From an uncultured Collinsella sp. (lineage in GTDB: Bacteria; Actinomycetota; Coriobacteriia; Coriobacteriales; Coriobacteriaceae): a stretch of 14,535 bases of DNA. Of this stretch, positions 6,306-14,535 are shown one piece after another. Below the pieces are notes generated by a model that worked only from the letters and a program-made list of their open reading frames with translations, had not been told where the DNA came from and ran no database searches. The stretch is taken from the NCBI GenBank assembly GCA_900547505.1, contig URGY01000023.1, forward strand, positions 1-14,535. The letters run 5' to 3'. Each line of letters begins with the position of its first letter. Position 1 is the stretch's first letter. Made by a program: the position numbers and the translations under genes.

Positions 6306-7109
6306 GTGGAAATTTTTGAAAAGCTGCCTGATGAGATTAATCATCTGGTCAGCGAGTTCAGCTCCACCCCTGTCGTGGGCGATCTGAGCTGCGGCATCAC
6401 GCAGTACTCGTTTTGGCTGATCGTCTCCACGATCGTGCTCCTGATCGTCCTGGCCGTGTTCAAGAAGAAGCAGACCCTGGTTCCCAAGGGCTTCTTCGTC
6501 AACGGTTTCGAGTACATCATCGAGTACGTCGAGAACGATATCGGCAAGGGCGTCGTGGGTGAGAACTGGAAGAAGCACTTCCCGTTCCTGTGCTCGCTTT
6601 TCCTGTTCATCCTGATCAATAACATGATCGGCCTGATCCCGGGAATGAAGCCCGGCACCGGCGCAATCGGCTCCACCGCCGCACTCGCCATTTTCGCCTT
6701 CGTGTACTTCATCTACTACGGATGCAAGGCTCACGGCGTGATCGGCTACATCAAGAGCCTCGCCCCGCAGGGCGTGAGCTTCCCGATGAACGTGCTCGTG
6801 TGGGTCGTCGAGCTTTTCTCGACCTTCCTGCGCCTCATCACGCTTGCCGTCCGTCTGTTCTGCAACATGTTCGCAGGACACGTGGTCATGGGCTCGTTCG
6901 CCATCATGGCGAGCATGTTCATGCAGCCGCTGCTTCAGCAGGTTTCCGCGGCCCACGCCGTCGGCGCCCTGCCTTCGCTGGCCTGGCTTGCCATCCTCAT
7001 CCTGATCTATGCGATCGAGCTTGTGGTCGGCGCCATCCAGGCTTACGTCTTCACGGTCCTTACCGCCGTGTATGTCTCCGAGGCAGAGGAGGTCGCGGAG
7101 GAGGAGTAG
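6306..7109 (+). CDS. atpB: F1Fo ATP synthase subunit a
   Basis: Subunit a forms the two proton half-channels beside the c-ring. The 267-residue protein has about five to six membrane helices. The essential arginine is Arg183 in LAVRLFCNMFAGH (180-192), equivalent to E. coli Arg210, and the conserved last helix holds AIELVVGAIQAYVFTVLTAVY (236-256). The LINNMIGLIPG motif (103-113) is also typical. It starts with GTG after GAAAGGT (6294-6300), 3 bases after the preceding gene, which suggests translational coupling. The tail is unusually acidic (EAEEVAEEE). A 124-base gap with two hairpins separates it from atpE. Confidence 0.96.
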   Translation: MEIFEKLPDEINHLVSEFSSTPVVGDLSCGITQYSFWLIVSTIVLLIVLAVFKKKQTLVPKGFFVNGFEYIIEYVENDIGKGVVGENWKKHFPFLCSLFLFILINNMIGLIPGMKPGTGAIGSTAALAIFAFVYFIYYGCKAHGVIGYIKSLAPQGVSFPMNVLVWVVELFSTFLRLITLAVRLFCNMFAGHVVMGSFAIMASMFMQPLLQQVSAAHAVGALPSLAWLAILILIYAIELVVGAIQAYVFTVLTAVYVSEAEEVAEEE

Positions 7110-7120
7110 TCTTCCGTTCG

Positions 7121-7138
7121 TGCCTTAAAGGTAAGGCA
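7121..7138 (+). other. Hairpin 1 in the atpB–atpE gap
   Basis: TGCCTTA (7121-7127) and TAAGGCA (7132-7138) are perfect 7-bp arms around AAGG. No T-run follows, so it is unlikely to terminate transcription. It may mark an mRNA processing or stability site just after atpB. Confidence 0.45.
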
Positions 7139-7146
7139 ATTCGTTA

Positions 7147-7182
7147 AACCGCCGGTGCCCGTACCCATGGAGCCCGGCAGTT
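7147..7182 (+). other. Hairpin 2 in the atpB–atpE gap
   Basis: AACCGCCGG (7147-7155) and CCGGCAGTT (7174-7182) pair at eight of nine positions (C7150·A7179 mismatch) around an 18-base loop. It is followed by ATAAAAAGG and, further on, the very strong atpE ribosome binding site. Together with hairpin 1 it gives a structured leader to atpE, a gene that must be translated several times more than its neighbours. Confidence 0.4.
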
Positions 7183-7233
7183 ATAAAAAGGTTATCCTGC
7201 GTGAAATAAGACACGCACGACAAAGGAGGAATC

Positions 7234-7428
7234 GTGGGAGTTATCGGTTACGGTCTCGGTGTTATCGGCGCTGGTCTTGCTATCGGCCTGTCTGCTCTGG
7301 GTGCTACGGGTGCTATGGCCCGTCAGCCTGAGGTCCAGGGCCGCGTGTTCACCGTCTTCATCATGGGCTCCGCCTTCGGCGAGGCTCTGGCTCTGATCGG
7401 CTTCGTTGTCGCGCTGATCGTTAAATAG
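7234..7428 (+). CDS. atpE: F1Fo ATP synthase subunit c
   Basis: Subunit c forms the membrane rotor ring that carries protons. The 64-residue protein is a helical hairpin: glycine-rich helix 1 (about 2-27, GYGLGVIGAGLAIG), polar loop ARQPE (29-33) and helix 2 (about 38-63). The ion-binding carboxylate is Glu50 in GSAFGEALALIG. The Na+-type ligands of Ilyobacter tartaricus are absent: Gln32 aligns with Ile17, and the Ser after the Glu is Ala51. I therefore infer proton specificity. It is shorter than the usual 70-89 residues. Start is GTG with an almost perfect AAAGGAGG (7222-7229) 4 bases upstream, fitting the high copy number of c. Confidence 0.96.
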   Translation: MGVIGYGLGVIGAGLAIGLSALGATGAMARQPEVQGRVFTVFIMGSAFGEALALIGFVVALIVK

Positions 7429-7443
7429 CACGGAGCGTCAAGT

Positions 7444-8046
7444 ATGAATCTTTCATCCCAGAAGAGCGCGATCGCACTCTCCGCGTCCGCGGCCGCGCTG
7501 CTTATGCCGGTTTCCGCGTTCGCCGAGGACGGCGCTGCCGGTGCGGACATCCTCATCCCTAAGATGGCGGAGTTCATCCCGGCGCTTATCGCCTTCCTGA
7601 TCATCTGGATCGTGCTGGCAAAGGTTGCCCTGCCGGGCATCATGAAAACCATGGAGGAGCGCGGCAAGAAGATCGAGGAGAGCCTCGACGAGGCCGAGAA
7701 GACCAAGCAGGAGGCCATCGCCAAGCGCGCTGAGTCCGACTCGATCGTCACCGACGCCCGTCGTCAGGCTGCCGACATCGTTCTCGAGGCCCGTAAGGAC
7801 GCCGAGTCCGAGCGCGCCCGTATCATCGAGGCTGCTCACAAGGAGGCCGAGGAGATCATCGCCAAGGCCCATACGACCGTCGAGGACGAGCGCAAGTCCA
7901 TCTACGCCGGTGCCGCGAGCTCCATCGCCGACCTGTCCGTTGCCGTCGCCACCAAGATCGTGGGCGAGGCACTCGAGGACGAGTCCGAGCAGAAGAAGCT
8001 CATCGAGCGCTACATCCAGGAAGCAGGTAGCCTGAATGCCGACTAG
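7444..8046 (+). CDS. atpF: F1Fo ATP synthase subunit b with signal-peptide-like N-terminus
   Basis: Subunit b is the peripheral stalk linking Fo to F1. Residues 43-63 (EFIPALIAFLIIWIVLAKVAL region) are the usual single membrane helix, followed by a long charged coiled coil (about 68-190, EERGKKIEESLDEAEK and on) that dimerises and reaches the delta subunit. The protein is 200 residues, longer than the usual 156-170. The extra length is N-terminal: residues 1-27 look like a cleavable signal peptide, with Lys7, a hydrophobic core (9-22) and an AFA cleavage motif (25-27) before EDGAAGAD. CGGAG (7431-7435) precedes the ATG at 7444; the later in-frame Met21 and Met41 have no ribosome binding site. 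The 3' end overlaps atpH by 11 bases. Confidence 0.94.
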   Translation: MNLSSQKSAIALSASAAALLMPVSAFAEDGAAGADILIPKMAEFIPALIAFLIIWIVLAKVALPGIMKTMEERGKKIEESLDEAEKTKQEAIAKRAESDSIVTDARRQAADIVLEARKDAESERARIIEAAHKEAEEIIAKAHTTVEDERKSIYAGAASSIADLSVAVATKIVGEALEDESEQKKLIERYIQEAGSLNAD

Positions 8047-8512
8047 CCGCTATCAGGACAAGGTACTCGAGACCTACGCGCGCTCCCTTTTGGAAGCCGC
8101 CAAGGCTGAGAACCATGTGTTCGAGGACCTCGAGATGATCGAGCGCCTGGCTAGCGCCAGCCCCGAGATCATCGCCGTGCTCGACACCATGTCCAAGCGC
8201 GACCAGCTCGACCTTCTTCCCAAGGTGGCAGCTGCCTTTAAGTATGTTGCCGAGGAAGACGAGGATGTAGTGGGCGTGACCGTCACCACGGCGATTCCGC
8301 TCGACGACGAGCTGCGTCAAACCATCACTAAGAAATGCGAGCAGGACTTCGGCCGCAAGGTATTCCTTATCGAGCAGGTCGACCCGTCTATCGTGGGCGG
8401 CCTGGTGCTCGAGGCCCGCGGCGAGCGTCGTGACATTTCCGTCAAGACGCAGCTGCGCATCGCGCAGGAGACCCTCGCAAACTCTGCTAATTCGTACGGA
8501 GGTGAAGCCTAA
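8036..8512 (+). CDS. atpH: F1Fo ATP synthase subunit delta
   Basis: Delta sits on top of F1 and joins it to subunit b. The 158-residue protein is a little shorter than the usual 175-180. It has the N-terminal [13 protein letters not shown] helix (14-26) and the diagnostic C-terminal block [33 protein letters not shown] (about 115-147). It starts inside atpF (11-base overlap) and its stop shares one base with the atpA start (TAATG at 8510-8514), so its translation is likely coupled to both neighbours. AGGT at 8025-8028 is a modest ribosome binding site. Confidence 0.93.
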   Translation: MPTSRYQDKVLETYARSLLEAAKAENHVFEDLEMIERLASASPEIIAVLDTMSKRDQLDLLPKVAAAFKYVAEEDEDVVGVTVTTAIPLDDELRQTITKKCEQDFGRKVFLIEQVDPSIVGGLVLEARGERRDISVKTQLRIAQETLANSANSYGGEA

Positions 8513-10110
8513 TGTCCGAAACCCTCAATGCCCAGGATATCGCCAAGAAACTGCAGGAGCAGCTCACGAGCCTCTCCGCGACGGTCGATACGCATGAGGT
8601 TTCAACGGTCGACGAGGTAGGCGACGGCATCGCGCGCGTCTCCGGCCTCAAGAGCGCCATGGCAGGCGAGCTTCTGGAGTTCAAGAGCTCCGATACCGGT
8701 GAGACCGTCTTCGGCCTTGCCCAGAACCTTGACCGTGACGAGGTCGGCGCCGTTCTGTTCGGTGCCGTCGACTCCATCAAGGAAGGCGACGAGTGCCGCA
8801 CCACTGGCCGCATTATGGATATCCCCGTGAGCCGCGCCATGCTCGGCCGCGTCGTCAATCCGCTCGGCCAGCCCATCGACGGCCTGGGTGACATCGTTGC
8901 CACGCATCGTCGCCCCATCGAGTTCAAGGCCCCCGGCGTCATCGACCGTACCCCGGTGTGCGAGCCGGTTCAGACCGGTCTGCTCGCTATCGACTCCATG
9001 GTGCCTATCGGTCGCGGTCAGCGTGAGCTCATCATCGGCGACCGTAAGACCGGTAAGACCGCCATCGCCATCGACGCTATCCTCAACCAGCGCGGCAAGG
9101 GCATGGTCTGCATTTATGTCGCCATCGGCCAGAAGGCCTCCACGGTTGCCAACATCCGCGAGACCCTCGCTGAGCACGGTGCGCTCGACTACACCATCAT
9201 CGTTTCGGCAACCGCTGCCGATTCCGCCCCTATGCAGTACATCGCGCCTATGGCCGGTGCCGCTATCGGCGAGTTCTTCATGTACAACGGCGAGGACGGC
9301 AAGCCCGCCAGCGAGACCAACCCCGGCGGTCACGTGCTCGTCATCTACGACGACCTGTCCAAGCAGGCCGTGGCATACCGTCAGATGTCGCTGACGCTGC
9401 ATCGTCCGCCCGGACGCGAGGCCTATCCTGGCGACATCTTCTACCTGCACTCTCGTCTGCTCGAGCGTGCCGTCAAGATGTCCAAGAAGAACGGCTACGG
9501 TTCCATGACGGCACTGCCGATCATCGAGACCCAGGACGGCGACGTCTCGGCCTACATTCCGACCAACGTCATTTCCATTACCGACGGTCAGATCTACCTG
9601 CAGTCCGAGCTCTTCTTCCAGGGTCAGCGCCCGGCAGTCGACGTGGGTATCTCCGTGTCCCGCGTCGGTGGCGATGCACAGACCAAGGCCATGAAGCAGG
9701 TCGCCGGTAACCTCCGTCTGGACCTCGCTTCGTATCAGGAGCTCGCCGGCTTTACGCAGTTCGGCTCCGACCTCGACGAGGCTACGCAGAAGCAGCTTAC
9801 CCACGGCGCTCGCATGACCGAGCTCCTGAAGCAGCCGCGTTATAAACCGTTTGAGGTTGGCGAGCAGATCGTTGCGCTGTTCGCTGGCAACGAGGGCTTC
9901 CTGGATGACCTGGAGATCGCCGACGTGCTGCCCTTCCGTGCCGAGCTCATCGAGTACATGGACAATGGCTTTGGCTCGCTGCTCGACAAGGTTCGCGCCA
10001 AGAAGATCGACGACGACACCAAGGCTGAGCTCCTGCGCGTCATCGGTGACTTCAAGCAGCAGTTCATGGCCAAACACCATTCGGATGTTTCTGTATCAGA
10101 GGAGAACTAA
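8512..10110 (+). CDS. atpA: F1Fo ATP synthase subunit alpha
   Basis: Alpha alternates with beta in the F1 hexamer and carries the non-catalytic nucleotide sites. The 532-residue protein has the beta-barrel domain (about 25-95), P-loop GDRKTGKT (176-183), Walker B region [13 protein letters not shown] (274-286), [10 protein letters not shown] (299-308) and the arginine finger in [10 protein letters not shown] (381-390, Arg384, equivalent to E. coli Arg376). Compared with E. coli and mycobacterial alpha, there are about 13 extra residues (roughly 261-273, [13 protein letters not shown]) just before the Walker B strand. GGAGGTG (8498-8504) precedes the ATG, which overlaps the atpH stop. Five bases separate it from atpG. 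Confidence 0.98.
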   Translation: MSETLNAQDIAKKLQEQLTSLSATVDTHEVSTVDEVGDGIARVSGLKSAMAGELLEFKSSDTGETVFGLAQNLDRDEVGAVLFGAVDSIKEGDECRTTGRIMDIPVSRAMLGRVVNPLGQPIDGLGDIVATHRRPIEFKAPGVIDRTPVCEPVQTGLLAIDSMVPIGRGQRELIIGDRKTGKTAIAIDAILNQRGKGMVCIYVAIGQKASTVANIRETLAEHGALDYTIIVSATAADSAPMQYIAPMAGAAIGEFFMYNGEDGKPASETNPGGHVLVIYDDLSKQAVAYRQMSLTLHRPPGREAYPGDIFYLHSRLLERAVKMSKKNGYGSMTALPIIETQDGDVSAYIPTNVISITDGQIYLQSELFFQGQRPAVDVGISVSRVGGDAQTKAMKQVAGNLRLDLASYQELAGFTQFGSDLDEATQKQLTHGARMTELLKQPRYKPFEVGEQIVALFAGNEGFLDDLEIADVLPFRAELIEYMDNGFGSLLDKVRAKKIDDDTKAELLRVIGDFKQQFMAKHHSDVSVSEEN

Positions 10111-10115
10111 GCCCT

Positions 10116-12478
<2,363 letters not shown>

Positions 12479-12481
12479 GTT

Positions 12482-12874
12482 ATGCGTATCCGCATCGTGT
12501 GCCCCGTGAGCTGCGCCTATGAGGGCGACGCTGCGTTTGTGTCGATTCCGTCCACGGATGGCGAGTTTGGCGTTCTGCCTGCTCACTCCAGCGAAATCTG
12601 CACGATCGACCGCGGTTACGTTCGCGTTTCCGATAAGGCCATGGGCACTGTCGACCACACGTTTGCCGTGGCCGGCGGCTATGCCCAGGTTGCGGACGAT
12701 GTCGTGACCGTTCTCGCCGAGCGCGCTTGCGATTTGGCGACCGTCGACGCCGACAAGGTTAAAGCTGATATTCAAGGTTTTGAAGAGAAGCTGGGTAATT
12801 TGTCGGAGGATGATGCACGCCGCGCCTACCTCTATAATGAAATCGCATGGTGTAAGCTCAAGCTTGCCCAATAG
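12482..12874 (+). CDS. atpC: F1Fo ATP synthase subunit epsilon
   Basis: Epsilon binds gamma and the c-ring and can inhibit ATP hydrolysis. The 130-residue protein has the N-terminal beta sandwich (about 1-84) with DGEFGVLPAHS (26-36) and FAVAGGYAQVADDVVTVLAE (61-80), then a helical hairpin (about 88-128). The 3-base gap after atpD, with GGGGGAG (12466-12472) inside the atpD end, marks it as the last gene of the operon, followed by a terminator. Confidence 0.94.
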   Translation: MRIRIVCPVSCAYEGDAAFVSIPSTDGEFGVLPAHSSEICTIDRGYVRVSDKAMGTVDHTFAVAGGYAQVADDVVTVLAERACDLATVDADKVKADIQGFEEKLGNLSEDDARRAYLYNEIAWCKLKLAQ

Positions 12875-12910
12875 TCAGACGTTTTAGCGTTCGACCATTT
12901 GCGAACACAT

Positions 12911-12949
12911 CATGCCCGGGATGGCCCAGCCACCCCGGGCATGCTTTTT
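12911..12949 (+). terminator. Intrinsic terminator of the atp operon
   Basis: Perfect 10-bp GC-rich arms CATGCCCGGG (12911-12920) and CCCGGGCATG (12934-12943) enclose a second 4-bp stem, TGGC/GCCA (12922-12925 with 12929-12932), with a CCA loop. TTTTT (12945-12949) follows after one C. This is the clearest terminator in the window, 36 bases after the atpC stop. Confidence 0.9.
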
Positions 12950-12962
12950 GAAAGGGTAGACC

Positions 12963-14246
12963 TTGGATATTATCCGCGTTGAGGGTGGCCACGCCATCGG
13001 AGGTTCCGTGCCTGTTTCGGGTGCCAAGAACTCCGCGCTCAAACTTATGGCGGCAACGCTTCTGGCGCCGGGCAAGACGACGCTGCAGAACGTGCCTGAT
13101 ATTTCCGATGTCCACGTGATGGGCAAGGTGCTCAAGGGTATGGGCGCTACGATCGATGTTCTCGACGAGCACACGCTCGAGATCGATACCTCCCAGGTCG
13201 ATTCCTGGGAGGCTCCCTACGAGCTCGTTGCCAAGATGCGCGCTTCCACTGCCGTGATGGGACCCCTGCTGGGCCGTTTTCATCGCGCCAAGATCGCCAT
13301 GCCCGGCGGCTGCAACCTGGGCGCTCGCAAGATCGATATGCATATCTTGGGTCTTGAGGCCTTGGGCGTTGAGTTCGATACCGCCCACGGCTATATCAAC
13401 GCCAACGCGCCCCAGGGCCTGCGCGGTACCACCGTCACGCTCGAGTTCGCCAGCGTCGGTGCGACCGAGAACCTCATCATGGCCTCCGTGCGCGCGCAGG
13501 GTACCACGGTTATCGATAATGCCGCCCGCGAGCCCGAGATCGTCGATCTCGCCAACATGCTCAACGAGATGGGTGCCAAGATTGTCGGTGCCGGTACGCC
13601 TGTCGTGACCATCGAGGGCGTAGAAGAGCTGCATCCTGTTACCCATCGCGTGGTGGGCGACCGTATCGAGGCCGGTACCTTTATCGTTGCCGGTGCGTTG
13701 ATGGCCGACGATCGCGGTGTCGATGTCACGGGCTTTTGCCCCATTCACTTGGGCATGGTGCTCAAGAAGATGGAGCTCATGGGCATCGACTGCGAGCGCG
13801 TCGAGGATGGCGTCCATGTGAACCGTGCCGAGCGCATCAAGCCGGTCGATATCCAGACGCTCCCGTTCCCCGGTTTCCCCACGGACATGCAGGCGCAGAT
13901 CATGGTGCTCTCCGCCCTGGCCGACGGCAGCTCCGTTATCACCGAGAACATCTTCGAGAATCGCTTTATGTTCGCATCCGAGCTGGTGCGAATGGGCGCC
14001 GATATTCGCATCGAGAGCCATCACGCTATGATTCACGGCGTCAAGGGCTTTTCCGGCGCTCAGGTAACCTCACCGGATCTTCGTGGTGGCGCGGCACTCG
14101 TCGTTGCCGGCCTAATTGCCGACGGCACGACCGAGGTCTCGGCCATCCATCACATTAAGCGCGGCTACGAGCAGTTTGTTGAAAAGCTGCAGGCGCTTGG
14201 CGCTCATGTCGAGCACGCCACTGTTCCCGATCCCGTCATCTACTAA
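12963..14246 (+). CDS. murA: UDP-N-acetylglucosamine 1-carboxyvinyltransferase MurA
   Basis: MurA transfers enolpyruvate from PEP to UDP-GlcNAc, the first committed step of peptidoglycan precursor synthesis, and is the fosfomycin target. The 427-residue protein has SGAKNSALKLMAATLLAPG (19-37, Lys22), KMRAS (91-95), the catalytic cysteine Cys117 in AMPGGCNLGAR (112-122), and FPGFPTDMQAQ near residue 300. A cysteine at the key position implies fosfomycin sensitivity at the target level (a Cys-to-Asp change gives resistance). The start is TTG at 12963 with AAAGGG (12951-12956) 6 bases upstream; no ATG fits better. It lies right after the atp terminator with only 13 bases between, so its promoter is not obvious. 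Stop is TAA at 14244-14246. Confidence 0.96.
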   Translation: MDIIRVEGGHAIGGSVPVSGAKNSALKLMAATLLAPGKTTLQNVPDISDVHVMGKVLKGMGATIDVLDEHTLEIDTSQVDSWEAPYELVAKMRASTAVMGPLLGRFHRAKIAMPGGCNLGARKIDMHILGLEALGVEFDTAHGYINANAPQGLRGTTVTLEFASVGATENLIMASVRAQGTTVIDNAAREPEIVDLANMLNEMGAKIVGAGTPVVTIEGVEELHPVTHRVVGDRIEAGTFIVAGALMADDRGVDVTGFCPIHLGMVLKKMELMGIDCERVEDGVHVNRAERIKPVDIQTLPFPGFPTDMQAQIMVLSALADGSSVITENIFENRFMFASELVRMGADIRIESHHAMIHGVKGFSGAQVTSPDLRGGAALVVAGLIADGTTEVSAIHHIKRGYEQFVEKLQALGAHVEHATVPDPVIY

Positions 14247-14258
14247 TGCAGGTTGCCT

Positions 14259-14486
14259 ATGTTTAAGAAAAAGCCCATTACGGAATCTCGAAGACCTTCG
14301 ACCGGCGCTCAGGCAAAAATCTATAGCCGCGATAACGTTGCCCGCTATTCCGAGCGCGCCCGTCAGCGCCGTCGCGGTCATACGGTTCGCCGCGTCGCGC
14401 TCATTGCTGTGCTCGGTGTGCTGTTGAGCGCTACGACTGCCGCCGGCCTGTGGTTTGCCACCATTATGGGCAAGCTCGGCGATTCC
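14259..14486 (+). CDS. Partial membrane protein, N-terminal 76 residues only; possibly LytR-CpsA-Psr family
   Basis: The frame opens with ATG at 14259, with AGG at 14250-14252, 12 bases after murA. The true genomic part ends at Ser76, where adapter sequence begins. The fragment has a basic cytoplasmic part (1-44, with RARQRRRGHTVRR at 33-45) and one membrane helix (about 45-67), then GKLGDS, presumably outside the cell. This layout, next to a wall gene, resembles the start of LytR-CpsA-Psr cell-wall ligases, but the catalytic domain is missing and the family is a guess. The frame runs on through the adapter to the window end; those residues (LSLIHISEPTR and on) are artefact. Confidence 0.7.
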
Positions 14487-14535
14487 CTGTCTCTTATACA
14501 CATCTCCGAGCCCACGAGACTACGCTGCATCTCGT
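14487..14535. other. Nextera sequencing adapter and index left on the contig end (artefact)
   Basis: Bases 14487-14505 are the 19-base Tn5 mosaic end CTGTCTCTTATACACATCT. They are followed by CCGAGCCCACGAGAC (14506-14520, Nextera read-2 tail), an 8-base index TACGCTGC (14521-14528) and ATCTCGT (14529-14535), the start of the Illumina P7-side sequence. The order is exactly that of a read running off the end of a short library insert. In translation it gives the known contaminant strings LIHISEPTR on one strand and MYKRQ on the other. Confidence 0.98.

Noticed and set aside
14112..14501. A 129-codon - strand frame starting MYKRQ
   Set aside because: Its start lies in the Nextera adapter and the rest is antisense to murA and the last gene; MYKRQ is a known adapter artefact.

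Overview
The window is GC-rich bacterial chromosome, with genes packed head to tail on the + strand. Codon use, strong AGGAGG-type ribosome binding sites and the conserved prmC–tsaC–upp–ATP synthase gene order point to a Gram-positive bacterium. My best guess is a gut actinobacterium of the class Coriobacteriia (Collinsella-like). That guess comes from recall of protein style and synteny, not from a search.

Layout. Bases 1-535 hold no convincing gene, but contain an 11-bp tandem duplication and an inverted repeat that may be mobile-element debris. prmC follows (release factor methyltransferase with a large Ala/Glu-rich insertion). Next comes a HicA/HicB toxin-antitoxin pair with its own AT-rich promoter and operator-like palindrome. 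Then come tsaC (tRNA threonylcarbamoyladenosine synthesis), glpK (glycerol kinase) and upp (uracil phosphoribosyltransferase). A roughly 280-bp regulatory gap follows, with a long hairpin, repeated 10-11 bp motifs and a promoter. It leads into a complete F1Fo ATP synthase operon: an AtpI-position membrane protein, then atpB, E, F, H, A, G, D and C. A strong intrinsic terminator closes that operon. murA (first committed step of peptidoglycan synthesis) follows, then the first 76 codons of a membrane protein, possibly of the LytR-CpsA-Psr family.

The last 49 bases (14487-14535) are not genomic. They are a Nextera transposase-end/read-2 adapter, an 8-base index and the start of the P7 sequence, left on the contig end. 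Any protein crossing 14487 is chimeric.

How the genes work together. Most of the window is housekeeping: translation termination and tRNA modification, nucleotide salvage, ATP synthesis and wall-precursor synthesis. The accessory elements are hicAB, inserted between prmC and tsaC, and glpK, lying between tsaC and upp. I did not find a wholly new system. The more unusual points are the PrmC insertion, the signal-peptide-like N-terminus of the ATP synthase b subunit, the HicB with an excisionase/MerR-like DNA-binding domain, and structured non-coding DNA before atp and between atpB and atpE.
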